Shown: positions 1 to 12,334 of the stretch, in pieces | Layout: each line of letters opens with the position of its first letter | Position numbering within the stretch: the stretch's first letter is position 1 | Source of the DNA: Pinus tabuliformis | Taxonomy: Eukaryota > Streptophyta > Pinopsida > Pinales > Pinaceae | Reading direction: 5' to 3' | Assembly: GCA_031772625.1 (NCBI GenBank) | Contig: CM062810.1 | Location: 706,340,358 to 706,404,357, forward strand | DNA: 64,000 bases | Made by a program: the position numbers and the translations under genes | The notes under the pieces: model-generated | Databases searched by the model: none | Told to the model about the DNA's origin: nothing | What the model saw: the letters and a program-made list of their open reading frames with translations, nothing else

Positions 1-182
1 GATGGTTGAGAAATTCTCTCAACCTCTCTATCTAATTTAGGAATAAGTTGGATCTCAGAAACTCTATTTAATAGAGTAATCTGAATGTAAATCGGTGTGT
101 GTGAGTGTCTTTGCACATACACCATTTGTGTATAATATATGATTGAGTGTTTGTGATTGTGTGATTTTAGCTGTTTCTATCA
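1..182 (+). repeat. 5' LTR of TRIM-like element, first ~45 bp missing
   Basis: Matches 1567-1748 base for base except one C/T difference (GATCTCAG versus GATCTTAG). Ends in TATCA immediately before the primer binding site. Confidence 0.9.
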
Positions 183-194
183 TGGTATCAGAGC
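183..194 (+). promoter_or_regulatory. Primer binding site, initiator-Met tRNA type
   Basis: TGGTATCAGAGC directly abuts the LTR end. This is the standard minus-strand primer site of many plant LTR elements complementary to the 3' end of tRNA-iMet. Confidence 0.88.
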
Positions 195-1510
<1,316 letters not shown>

Positions 1511-1521
1511 TTAAGGGGGGA
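1511..1521 (+). other. Polypurine tract of TRIM-like element
   Basis: TTAAGGGGGGA directly precedes the right LTR, as expected for plus-strand priming; it gives the element's orientation as plus. Confidence 0.8.
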
Positions 1522-1748
1522 TGTTGGAGTTAATGCTTACATTCCATATTTAAGAAGTTGGTTTGTGATGGTTGAGAAATTCTCTCAACCTCTCTATCTA
1601 ATTTAGGAATAAGTTGGATCTTAGAAACTCTATTTAATAGAGTAATCTGAATGTAAATCGGTGTGTGTGAGTGTCTTTGCACATACACCATTTGTGTATA
1701 ATATATGATTGAGTGTTTGTGATTGTGTGATTTTAGCTGTTTCTATCA
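1522..1748 (+). repeat. 3' LTR of TRIM-like element (227 bp)
   Basis: Begins TGTTGGAG and ends TATCA. Bases 1567-1748 repeat 1-182. The short length and absence of coding capacity fit TRIM-class elements. Confidence 0.9.
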
Positions 1749-2571
1749 GAAATTTGGTTGGATTTAAATATGTGTACATTCGTGTAGATGATCAAACGGA
1801 CTTGCACCCTGAAACTCATCAAAGTGACCAAATTACATGGCATTTTGACTCAGTAATAAAAACCCTGGCCATTGAAGGCTCCATCAATATGTTTAGACGT
1901 TTGCTTTAGTTATAATTGTCCACATTTATTTTCATATCCTGGTATCACTGTAATAAAACTTATAAACAAAAAATTTCTAGGAATTAGAATGGTGAAAAAT
2001 GAAACCTGAAGTCATTTACGTTTGACAAATTATCCTGACAACAAACATAAGTGTTACTTTCGTTGAATGATCTGGTGATTATTTCATTTGATTTGATCGT
2101 CGATGGATGCACTATCATGTTTGTCCCCTATGAAATGTAGATAGTTAAGTCCTTTTCGAATTGAAATATAGCATTGGTTTCCAAAGGCTACGGTTTGAAA
2201 TATTAATCCCATTTGCAATGAACATGTTTCATATGGTGGCTTTATCTCTCCCCCATGTCGATGTATTTCAAGTTCAATTATGGTTGCCCCTTTGCCTTGC
2301 AATATTATTGATATATACAACCTGCGAACAATTTGTTTGAAGCTTTTTTGAACCTATGAGGAAACTATAACCTAAAGTGTTCAAATGTCGAAATGTGTAA
2401 TTTTTCCATGAGAAAGATTCATATGGTGACTTTGCTTCATCCCCCTCTGCATAGTTGGATTAGCGTTTATTTTTCCCCTTTCCTTTTTTATATTTTATAT
2501 TTATGATATGATATGTACATTCATTAAATTTATATATATATATACCATACCATGTCACTTTACAATATATA
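1749..2571. other. AT-rich spacer without recognisable genes
   Basis: No convincing gene. A weak direct repeat is visible: TTCATATGGTGGCTTT near 2228 and TTCATATGGTGACTTT near 2419, each followed by a C-rich run. Confidence 0.5.
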
Positions 2572-2901
2572 AACATACTTATCCCATGGGAAAGCCTCAC
2601 CCAACAACAAAAGAGTGAACTCAACAACCCCTCAAGTATCAAAAGTTATGAGGATTCAAATACCGCACAAAACAAATCTTCATTTAACAGCAAAGCAGAT
2701 CTCCTAGACCAAACTTCTTCTCCGACTATCTTCAAAAGGACGAACAAAATAGACCGCCAAGCTAAGACACCAATGTCCCAAGAACCAGAAGAGACGAAGG
2801 AGATGCAATATAAAGAAAATTGGAAGACCGTAGAGAAAAAAAAGAAAGCTATAGCACCAATCTTGCCAAGAAAGACGAGGAGCCAGACAATTAGAAACTA
2901 A
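2572..2901 (+). other. Unrecognised open frame, possible decayed ORF or exon remnant
   Basis: A frame with no stop runs from about 2521 (certainly 2572) to a TAA at 2899 without an early ATG. It is hydrophilic and basic, with QEPEETKEMQYKENWKTVEK, a KKKK run and a C-terminal RKTRSQT. The WKTV...KKKK pattern faintly recalls nucleic-acid-binding ORF1 proteins of LINEs, but there is no diagnostic motif. Composition bias could explain the frame. Confidence 0.2.
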
Positions 2902-3130
2902 GAAAATTATAGGTCCGATAGACCAATTTGGTCTCAGTGGATGTTAACCACCACCATCATCATCATCATGAAAAGATTTGTGTGCGTGTATCTATATATA
3001 TAAAATTAATTCTGAAATACATAACTTAAGAAATATACATAGAATATATCATATTATATATAATATATAATAGCTTATAAAAAACATAAAAATGAACTTA
3101 TATCTAATTTATAACGTTAAATATTTTATT

Positions 3131-3135
<5 letters not shown>

Positions 3136-3193
<58 letters not shown>
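3136..3193. repeat. (TA)n microsatellite
   Basis: About 29 uninterrupted TA dinucleotides. The satellite repeat begins immediately to its right. Confidence 0.97.
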
Positions 3194-3196
<3 letters not shown>

Positions 3197-3199
3197 AGC

Positions 3200-5035
3200 A
3201 TGAATTACAAATATAACACATGAAAATCATGTCCAACCAAAGCCTATTATGCAACACAAAGCGGAAGTCGACGAGGAAAAATTTCATAATGATGAAAGTA
3301 GCTGAACTTCAAAATTCAGAGTGGGGTACATGTCAGAAGTTCATTCATTAGAAAATTGCCTAAAGAGGTTGGTAAATGGGCAATTGAAATGGTTCAGTTC
3401 AAATCCACTCAAAACCAAACAATCAAGGTGACAACCCCAAGGATCGAGACAAACGATGTGTTGAGACATGGTCAAATTCTGAGGAGCAAGAAGCAAAATC
3501 TAGCCACTGAAGATAAGAGAATCCACCGACTAATCAAGTGCAATTAGAAGGGAAAATATTCAAAATTTTTAATGGGACCCCCTTCATTTGGACAAAAAAT
3601 GTGGGGGAGTTGTTGACAGGACAATAAACATGTACAAATTTTCAAATTGGACTCGAACTTAGCCGAATATCATAAACATGCCACGCGAAAACCATGTCCA
3701 GCTAAAACTAATCAATCAACTCAAAAGAGAAAGTCGACGAAGCAAAGAACCATAATGATGAAATTAGTTGAACTTGAAAATTGGGAGTGGGGTATGTCAA
3801 AAGTTAATTCATTAGAAAATTGTCTAAAGAGGGTGGTAAATGGGAAATTGAAATGGATTAGCTCAAAGACAAACAATCAAGGTGATAACCCCAAGGATCG
3901 AGACAAATAATGTGTTGAGACATGGTCCAAGGCTCAGGAGCAAGAAGCAAAAACAAACGAATGAAGATAGGAGAATCCACAACCCAATCAAGTGCAATTA
4001 GAAGGAAAAATATTTCAAAATTTATAATGGGGAGTTGTTGGTAGACCAATAGGCATGTACAAATTGTCAAAGAGGACTCGAATTTAGCCAAATATCATAA
4101 ATATACCACGTGAAAACCATGCCCAACTAAAACTCATCATGCAACTCAAAGGAGGAAGTCGATGAAGAAAGACACCATAATGACGAAAGTAGTAGAACTT
4201 GGAAATTGGGAGTGGGGTATGTCAAAATTTCATTCATTAGAAAATTGTCTGAAGAGGGTGGTAAATGGGAAATTGAAATGGATCAGTTCAAAACCACTAA
4301 AAACGAAACAATCAAGGTGACAACCCTAAGAATCAATATAAACGATGTGTTGAGACATGGTCAAATTTTGAGGAGCAAGAAGCAAAAGCCAGCCAATGAA
4401 GATAGGGGAATACACCGACAAATCAAGTGAATTTAGAAGGGAAAATTTTTCAAAATATATAATGGGGGGGCCTTCATTTTGACCAAAAATGTAGGGGAGT
4501 TGTTGGCAGGCCAACAAGCATGTACGAATTTTCAAAGTGGACTTAAACTTAGTTGAATGTCATAAAGATACAATGTGAAAACCATGTCCAACCAAAACTC
4601 GTCAAGGAACTCAAAAGAGGAAGTCAACGAAGCAAGACGCTATAATGATGAAAGTAGTTGAACTTGGAAATTAAGATTAGGGTATGTCAGAAGTTCATTC
4701 ATTATAAAATTGTCTGAAGAGGGCAGTAAATGGGTAATTGAAATTGATTAGGTCAAAACCACACAAAACCAAATAATCAAAGTGACAACCCCAAGGATCA
4801 AGACAAACAATGTGTTGAGGCATGGTTGAATTCTAAGGAGCAAAAAGCAAAAGGAAGAAATGAAGATAGGAGAATCCACCGACCAATCAAGTGCAATTAG
4901 AGGGCAAATAATTTCAAAATTTATAAGGGGCGCCCTTTAATTTTGACCAAAAATTTAGGGGAGTTGTTGGGAGGCCAAAAAACATGTACACATTGTCAAA
5001 GTGGACTCGAACTTAACCGAATATCAAGATGAAAT
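3200..5035 (+). repeat. Tandem satellite, ~425-465 bp period, about four units plus a partial
   Basis: The anchor GAGTTGTTGG and its variants recur at about 3607, 4032, 4497 and 4961, followed by ATGTAC.AATT.TCAAA, ACCATGTCCA.C.AAAACT, CATAATGATGAAAGTAGTTGAACTT, GACAACCCCAAGGATC and CAATCAAGTGCAATTAGA. Units are about 425, 465 and 464 bp long, with a truncated first unit and a ~75-bp last one. The units differ by many substitutions, so the array is old. Short open frames in it are not conserved between units and I do not regard them as genes. Confidence 0.88.
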
Positions 5036-5607
5036 AGGTCAATCCACATTCCTTTTTTTAAGATTGTGCCTTTATTTAAATATTTAAATATTTATGGATT
5101 TTTTAAACAACTTATACAACCATGTTTGATTAGAATCCACACGTGAAATCCTTATTCAACTATAACTTTAGAAAAATAGTTATTATCCTTTAAATTATAC
5201 AAATTCCTCAAATAGAAGTTTGATATACACTTTTTTGTGAGTTTTACTTCAATCTTTTGTTGAATAAAAATATCTCATAGTTATGATTTAAAAAACAGAC
5301 AACACAATATAACCTTCAAATATTACTAACATTCCAATGTACCAATCATCAAATTATTTTGAAAAGAATTTGATATGGAGATGCATTTAGATCATTTTTT
5401 ATTTATTTTATAAGCCCATTTTGCCATGTAGTCTCACTTCCACACATTTTGATATTTTTTTGGAAAACCAACAATTTAGGTCATCTTAAAATTTCACAAT
5501 TCTCTTTTCAACAATTGCATCAATCAAGCCATGTTATTGAAAATAGGGTATATTTTGGTTAATAGTAACCTTAGCCATCAACCAATTCCATCATTTAATA
5601 TGAAGGA
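5036..5607 (+). repeat. Left half of a dispersed host repeat, split by element A
   Basis: Aligns with about 51720-52305, sharing stretches such as ACATTCCAATGTACC and TAATAGTAACCTTAGCCAT. The rest of this copy continues at 50628. The sequence is AT-rich and has no gene. Confidence 0.75.
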
Positions 5608-5612
5608 CATGG

Positions 5613-6919
5613 TGTAGTGTTGTTTTAATCAATCTTAATTGATCGATACTGCAACATTAATTGTCAACCTAAGGTAGGTCTTGTTGTTTCAATGGAGTTT
5701 GCACTCTTTGTGCTAGTACACTCCAGCCAAGAATAAGGAAATGCAGAAAATAGTAAAATATGTTGTTGATCTAAATTACTGAATCAAACCATGCATGTAG
5801 ACATAAAAACACTCTACAAAATTGAATCACACTTCACAGCTATCAAAAGAAAGGTGCGCCACATAGGAACTAATATCTACTACAGCTAGTTACTACCACT
5901 CTGTTGATTAACTCAGTGTAACAACATAATATAAATAGAAACTACAACGAGTGTAATCCATGATTTGTACAGCAACAGCGAGAAACCATAAATCAATTAG
6001 CTAAACTAGAATGTACACTACCTTTATCACTGCAATCCCTACCAAAGAGGAGGGTCCTTCCTCCTCAGCAGGGCGCAAGAATAACACAAAAGTAATTAAC
6101 AAATTAGCTTAACAACAATAACAACATCACCGTGTTGATTAATATTAAGAATAAACTCATATTTATAGAAGTAGAGTAACAATACTTTTCTATATGTCAT
6201 CTCTTGTACATGGAAAATCGAGTTCCTTTATAGTTTTTTACAACACGAAATTAAAAAACACATTAGTCATGAGAATCTCACGATTCTCATGTTAATCAAA
6301 AATAAAAGTAGTTACAACCTATTTCTAAATAAATATACATTAGTTATGATTGCAACCGCTTGGGTCTTGTTGCTTCTAAAATAAACAATCCCTACTGCCG
6401 ACTGCTGTTATGTGGAATAGTACCCACATTTGCTAGCTTTGGCGCAACAGAATCGAGTGAATGGCAGTTTGGGATGTCATGGCATCACTGGCGACAACAC
6501 TTTTGGCATGACAGCGGACTCTTGTATCAAATCATAGTGTAACAACATCCAATGTGTAACATCATCTAATGTGTAATAGCAACTTGTAACAGCATCCAGG
6601 GTGTAACATCGAATCATTCTACCCTTCTCTGTAGTTAATCCACATTGTCTGTCTGCTCCATAGCCTTGTTCTCGCAAGCCATCACCTAAAAAGAAAAAGA
6701 GCTTCCAAAAATACTTCTTCAATACTCTCCTAGTTAGCCACAAAAGGAATAAAGCCTCATATTATTCAGTAAAATATAGCAAAGTAACATGACAGTAGAA
6801 TAGGTTAAAAAGTTGAGAAAATGAGGAAATGGAACATGTAAAGTCATAGGCCTGGAGGATAGAAAGGTCAAAACTGGGGAAAGAATGTGCAGAAAATAGG
6901 TAAAAAACCACACCCAACA
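5613..6919 (-). repeat. Element A 3' LTR (left copy)
   Basis: 1307 bp, homologous to 49314-50622. Near 6536-6610 it has a run of degenerate TGTAACANCATC words. Ends CACACCCAACA. Confidence 0.9.
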
Positions 6920-6931
6920 TCTCCCTCCGAC
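6920..6931 (-). other. Element A polypurine tract
   Basis: The minus strand reads GTCGGAGGGAGA directly before the LTR start TGTTGGG. Confidence 0.75.
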
Positions 6932-6971
6932 TAAAGCAACTGCATGTCCCCATGCAGAGTCTCAACTCCTT

Positions 6972-7166
6972 CTATTGTACCCCCTGATGCAAGTCTGTGA
7001 AATTGTAGGCACCAGCAGTGTCTTCACCTGGAGCTCTGAACCCTTGAATGGCCATCAACTGACATGGCCAAGATTCCTCTTTGTAGTCACATAGGTGATA
7101 ATCCGGCTGATACTCCTCTACTGGAAACCATATCAAAGGAAATTTCAATCTGAGGCCAATCCAGAA
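6972..7166 (-). pseudogene. Element A accessory ORF, C-terminal part
   Basis: An open minus frame ends in TAG at 6972-6974. It aligns with the C-terminus of the equivalent ORF of element C at 25296-25520: both have a G-x-R-F/L-x-x-P-x-I-W pattern, a Y-rich middle, then GFRAP/GFRPL and a final LH. The rest of the ORF is at 39628-42260; element B lies between. Function unknown; it is in the position of the env-like or ORF2 reading frame of Athila-type elements. Confidence 0.6.
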
Positions 7167-7499
7167 TGTTAGGTCCCTATAATACTAGTGATTCCCCCAT
7201 TACTATTGTCATTGTATCCCTTATTGTTATTATTGTGCCCCTATTGTCCCCATATTGTTATTAGTGTGCCCCATAGAAACCCACTATTTTTATTATTGTG
7301 CCCTTATGTTATTATTGTTATGTCAGCTTGATTACATTATGACCCCTTATACTCCTATATATAGAAGGGAGGTTTAGTCATTTGTATCGTCCAAGAATTG
7401 TTCGTTTTTGTAATGTAAAGGAGGTTTCCCCCTTGAAGAGGTTGAATGCTAAGGCGTTGATCTAACTTTTCTATCTTGTTGTGAGCTGGTTTCCTAACA
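7167..7499 (+). repeat. Element B 5' LTR
   Basis: 333 bp, TGTTAGGTCC...TTTCCTAACA, with T/G-rich ATTGTTATTATTGTGCCC reiterations and a CTATATATAGAAGG box near 7353 that could be a TATA box. Confidence 0.93.
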
Positions 7500-7501
7500 T
7501 T

Positions 7502-7513
7502 TGGTATCAGAGC
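7502..7513 (+). promoter_or_regulatory. Element B primer binding site, initiator-Met tRNA type
   Basis: TGGTATCAGAGC lies two bases after the LTR end. Confidence 0.9.
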
Positions 7514-8216
7514 TTTGGATTCTAGGGTTTCGCTGCTCCAAACAAGCCATTGTGGCATTTTCGCTATAATTTCTTTTATGCGATGTTTCAGACGCTAGAA
7601 AAAAAACCCATTTGAGCGAAAATTATTTCGAACTATGGGTCCTCATTTCAGAGATTGTATCGCTATATTTTCATAGATATGACCTGAGGAAGTTAGGGTT
7701 TTTGCAGACTCCCAAACTACATTCCAAAAAGGTGACCAGGAGAAAATCATCATAACTTTTGTTCTGAGCATCAAATTGAAATTTCGTAAGAAGTTTCAGA
7801 AAGAGGAGGGCCTGCAGTTTTCTATATATCAGTTTTTCTGTATATCAATTTTAGGTACTAAGGTCGGAATAGTCACACGTTGCACTTTGCACAAGTTTGC
7901 TCTACTGAACTAGTCTATAATTAGGTCAAAGTGGGAGATTTGGCATAACTCTTCCTTGGAGAATTCAACCTTGATCAGCATTGTGGCGTTAAAAAAAGGA
8001 CTTAAAGGGCTACTACAGGATGCGATTTCAGATATTCGATATCCCCATTTACAAAGATACAACAGATTCAATATCGATCTATTACAAAGTGAAAAAAAGG
8101 TGTGTAAATTTTTTTTTTTTAATTTTGCATAAGATTGGTTTGAAAAAATAGTTTGAAGGAATTCAAAGGGAATAGTGAAGAATTATTAGAATTAACTGAT
8201 GCCCTGAAAAAATAAA
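7514..8216 (+). other. Element B untranslated leader
   Basis: About 700 bp between the primer site and the first gag codon, with no open frame. This is the expected leader and packaging region; I see nothing else in it. Confidence 0.6.
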
Positions 8217-9310
8217 ATGGAAGCACCTAGTAAGAAATATGAAAGCTCTAGCATGACTTGTGAAGAAGAGGAAGAAATGCAACATGATATATCAAAATTA
8301 CAAGACCAAATACAACAAATTTCACTCTCACAAAAGGTAACTGAAGCTAAGATGGATGGCATGGAAGCTAAGATGAATGGCATGGACGCTAAGATGGAAG
8401 AATTGAAGATAAATTTGAATAAGTTGCTACAAGAAATGGTTACTAATGGTGAAAGGGTAGTAAAGTAAAACTCATGATGAGAAAAAAATAAATGTTAATC
8501 ATGATTTCATAGATCTAATGTTGGATTGAAGACCCACCATGTTCCAAAAATCGACATGAGGGATTTTGATGGCAAGGATCCTGGAACATGGATACTACAG
8601 ATGAAGCAATTTTTCAATCTCCATAATGTGCAAAACACACAAAAGGTACGTATTGCAGCTTTATATTTGGAACCAAATCAATTTGTATGGTATCGATGGC
8701 TTTGCTCTCGTAAAAAAATTATCAGTTGGGCAATTTTTACAGAAGAAATGATAGCACGTTATGAGGATACAAAAAGCAACACCTTTTTTAGCCAATTGAT
8801 AAATCTCAAACAAAAGGGTTCAATGATGGAGCACATTGAAGACTTCCAAAAATTGAACATAAGGGTAAAAGATATTCCAAAGGAGCATAGGATTGATGTT
8901 TTCATAGGGACTTTAAAGGATAATATCCAACATGAGGTTTGCCTTTCGGAACCTGATTCATTGGAAAAGGCATTCAGGTTAGGAAAAAAAATGGAAAGAA
9001 AAATTATGGCAACAAGGAAGCCTACCACTCACAACTATAAAGATGGAAGTGTTGTTTCCCCTAGCCTTCCACAACCTACAAGGTTGACACCACAACAATT
9101 GGAAGAAAAAAGAGCAAAAGGGCTTTGTTATAGTTGTGATAGAAAATACACTAAAGGTCATAAGTATGCTAAGAAGAAATTATTCTACATAGATTGTGAA
9201 GAGGAGGAAGAAAAGGAACAAGAAATGTCAAAAGAAGAGGATATACTCCAGGAACAAACCCTAGATAAAGAAGAAATGAATCCAACCATATCTTGTAATG
9301 CATTGGCTGG
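8217..9310 (+). pseudogene. Element B gag
   Basis: Capsid/nucleocapsid precursor. A short N-terminal segment (8217-8468) has reiterated KM(D/N)GM(E/D)A coiled-coil-like repeats. After stops and a frameshift near 8466-8526 the capsid region resumes, with FDGKDPGTWI, a W...F...M and RYED pattern, and LKQKGSMMEHIEDFQKL typical of retrotransposon gag. A zinc knuckle is degenerate: CYSCDRKYTKGHKYAK has the first two Cys and the His but lacks the last Cys. The C-terminal part is acidic, rich in EE and KE. It runs in frame into the protease. Not functional as it stands. Confidence 0.85.
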
Positions 9311-9682
9311 AATTACCACTCCTCAAAATATCAAGATAGAAAGACATATCAAGAAGAAAAAGGTAATAGTGTTGATTGATTCAGGAAGTACCCATAATTT
9401 TATTCATTGTAAGATAGCCAAGGAATTGAATTGCTTCCTATATCTAGCACCAGAGTATCAAGTGATGGTTGCAAGTGGAGGAACCATAAATTTCTCTGGA
9501 AAGTGCCATAATATCAAGCTATCCATGGGAGAATATGTATTGAATATCCCAATGCTTTCCATTCCAATGGGTGGTGTTGATGTTGTACTAGGAGTCCAAT
9601 GGCTACAATCCTTGGGTACAATAACTTTTAATTTTCAAGAACTTTTCATGAAATTTGTGCGGAAGGAAAGGAAGTTGAATTA
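9311..9682 (+). pseudogene. Element B aspartic protease
   Basis: VLIDSGSTHNFIH carries the D-S-G catalytic triad of retroviral-type proteases, followed after about 60 residues by the VVLGVQWLQSLG hairpin typical of Ty3/gypsy. It shares a frame with gag and ends in TAA at 9680-9682; RT begins in another frame at 9683, so there is a frameshift between protease and RT. Confidence 0.85.
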
Positions 9683-10720
9683 ATGGGTATTGCAGGGAAA
9701 CCAAGAAAGATAATCAGCTCTAACGATGTGAAAAATCTTCTAAAGAAGGAACAACAAGGCGTAATTTCACAATTATATTCGCTAGAGGTTCCCACATCGA
9801 AATCATCTATTTCTCCAGATCTCCAAAAAGTATTTGACAATCATTCCAAGGTATTTGAGACTCTCAAAGACCTCCCACCTATTTGTGATCATGATCATGC
9901 TATTCATTTGAGTACAGGAAGTGTTCCTCCAAACATCAGGTTGTACAGATACCCCTATGCCCAAAAGAGTGAAATTGAACGTATGGTTGCAGAAATGCTA
10001 GAGGCTGGTATAATTCAACCTAGTCAAAGTTCTTTCTCTTCTCCAGTAGTATTGGTTCACAAGAAGGATGGATCATGGCGCATGTGTCCGGATTATAGGG
10101 AGCTCAACAAGCTCACTATTAAAGATAAATTTCCCATTCTTGTCATTAATGAATTATTGGATGAATTGCATGGATCAATTTACTTCACCAAGTTGGATCT
10201 TCGTTCAGGATATCATCAAATCAGAATGAAGAATGAAGACATTCTAAAAATAGGATTTAGAACTCATGAGGGTCATTGTGAATTTTTGGTCATGCCTTTT
10301 GGCCTTACCAATGCACCTTCTACATTTCAAGGTTTGATGAATTCCATTTTCAAACCCTTCCTTAGAAAATTTGTGTTAGTATTTTTTGATGATATACTAA
10401 TCTACAGCAAGTCTTGGAAGGATAAAGTTGAACATGTTTACAAGGTGCTCAAACTATTGGAGGAAAAACAATTACATGCGAAAAGATCCAAATGTTTCTT
10501 TGGAGTACAAGAGCTGGAATATCTAGGTCATACTGTATCTCATGAAGGTGTTAACGTAGACCCTAGAAAAATTAAATCCATTAAGGAATGGAAAATACCC
10601 ACATCCATGAAGCATCTGCGAGGATTTCTCAGGTTGACAGGGTATTATCGTAAGTTTGTTAAGAATTATGGGAGAATAGTAGCACTTCTAACAAAATTAT
10701 TGAAGATAAATGCATTTTGA
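9683..10720 (+). pseudogene. Element B reverse transcriptase
   Basis: Contains VLVHKKDGSWRMCPDYRELN, KLDLRSGYHQIRM, FLVMPFGLTNAPSTFQ and the catalytic VFFDDILIYSK (F-x-D-D), then the thumb and connection with LGHTVSHEGV. The frame stops at TGA 10718-10720, where TGG-to-TGA is likely because WTPEE follows at once. Confidence 0.92.
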
Positions 10721-11399
10721 TGGACTCCAGAAGAAACAAAGGCCTTTGAACATCTTAAAGAGGCAATGTGCTAAGCACCGATCTTAGCTACACCGGACTT
10801 CACAAAAACCTTTATTATGGAATGCAATGCTTCAGAAAATGGAATTGGTGTTGTTTTAATGCAAGATGAAAGACCCATTGCTTTCAAAAGTCATCCAATC
10901 AAAGGAAATTATTTACACAAAGCTATTTATGAGAAGGAAATGTTGACAATACTACATGCACTTAAGAAATGGCAAACCTACCTAATGGGAAGACACTTCA
11001 AGGTAAAAATGGATCATGATAGTCTTAAATACTTTTTAGAAAAAATATTATCCTCTGAAGAGAAACAAAAATGGGTCACAAAATTGTTGGGTTATGACTT
11101 TGAAATTATCTACAAAAAAGGGAAGCAAAATGTTGTGGAAGATGCACTCTCAAGAAAGGATGAGGATGGGGAAGCATTGTTGTGTGCCATTTCTATTATC
11201 CAACCAGATTGGATAAACGAGGCAAGGGATGAATGGAAGAATGATGAAGAAGTGTGGGCACTCATTCAATAGTTACAACAAGATCCCAGTACATCTGATA
11301 CATTTAGTTGGAAAAATGATTCGTTATGGTAAAAATATCGCTTATACCTATGTAAGAATTCCCAACTAAAACAAAATATTCTTATGGAATTGCACACTT
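10721..11399 (+). pseudogene. Element B RNase H and start of integrase
   Basis: The main open stretch is 10817-11272, with MECNASENGIGVVL (first acidic residue changed from the usual D), IYEKEMLTILHALKKWQTYL, the DHDSLKYFL motif and a final VVEDALSR. After a TAG at 11270-11272 the frame continues to ELHT at 11399, where element D is inserted after the first Thr codon of the H...TSPLG...HSG zinc-finger start of integrase. Confidence 0.88.
11396..11399. other. Target site duplication of element D (left); partner 23271-23274
   Basis: ACTT on both sides. The codons GAA TTG CAC ACT run straight into TCT CCT TTA when D and one ACTT are removed, matching the family's LH.SPLG.HSG start of integrase. 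Confidence 0.88.
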
Positions 11400-11419
11400 A
11401 ACAATGTAAACTTTGAAAC
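11400..11419 (+). repeat. Element D left terminal inverted repeat
   Basis: AACAATGTAAACTTTGAAAC, exact complement of 23251-23270. The match continues imperfectly for several bases (ATGAACT versus GGGAACT). Confidence 0.93.
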
Positions 11420-11489
11420 ATGAACTATAAACTCAAAACGTGAACTCTCACCAAAAAACGCCAAAAAAACATAAAAAACAGTGCTAAAA

Positions 11490-11690
11490 ACGAAAAGTGT
11501 GTATACTGGAATGATGGTTTTTTTTTTTTTAGGGACAATTTTGAACATGTTTTAAAAATGGCAGTGAAAACAAAATTTTCGTGCAAAATACAACTTGAAA
11601 ATGAAAAAGTGATTATACTGGAACGATGTTTTTTTTTTTAGGGTCAATCTTCAAAATTTAAAAAAAATGCTAGTAAAATGATCCAACAAC
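11490..11690 (+). repeat. Subterminal direct repeat of element D, two ~80-bp copies
   Basis: AGTGTGTATACTGGAATGATGG...T-run...AGGGACAATTTTGAA from about 11494, and AGTGATTATACTGGAACGATG...T-run...AGGGTCAATCTTCAA from about 11609. Subterminal repeats often bind transposase; that role here is inference. Confidence 0.65.
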
Positions 11691-11791
11691 ATAAAAATGA
11701 CTCATAACTTCTCATTTAACACCATATGGAAATCAAAAATTTTATTTCAAGATACGATGCATACATTAGTTAGATAAACTGTCTTAAACAA

Positions 11792-12334
11792 TTATTCAAA
11801 ATCACTCATATTTTCTTGCACACCATCAGAATTCACATCTTCAGATGAGTGACTGGATGCTGACGAAGATGTTCCATATTCTTCTCTTTCATCAACTAGT
11901 GCCCCATCTAAGTCCACATGCATGCCCATCATTTCAGGTTTCAAAATTCTTCTAGATCTACGACTAGTTTCAGCGGACTCCCATCTCAACATTGTTCCTT
12001 CTGGTAACAACCTTTTCAGAATCTCTATCGTCTTGAAGCAAAGAGTTCCTCTCTTTGTTAAATTGAAGTCATAAACAAGTATGTCAACATCCTCCAATTT
12101 AAATATGTCTGTGTGGCGATGATTTATATTCGTACCCTTTCTTTTTCTCTTTCTGCCATTTTTTTTGTCAACTACCATCTCTCGCTTATACACACCATTG
12201 AATGGTTGTGTATTTGTGGCATACCAATGTACTTCAACACTTGTAACATCCTCATTTTCTGTAAATAACTTTATAACTTTAGCAACCCATAATGGATAGC
12301 CATTGGGATCTCCATCTGCTAGCACTGCGGTCAT
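11792..12334 (-). other. C-terminal chromatin-reader-like module of element D transposase-like gene
   Basis: An open stretch of about 180 codons. The pattern YPLWVAKVIKL..., VEVHWYATNTQPFNGVYK and a basic KKNGRKRKRKG loop resembles the BAH/Tudor-like barrel that reads chromatin (fold by analogy only). The tail is acidic and Ser-rich (SSSASSHSSED). It belongs to the same transcription unit as the core but is separated from it by a break. Confidence 0.4.

Noticed and set aside
3356..4535. Short basic frames in the satellite units
   Set aside because: Start and frame are not kept from unit to unit; substitutions ignore codon position.
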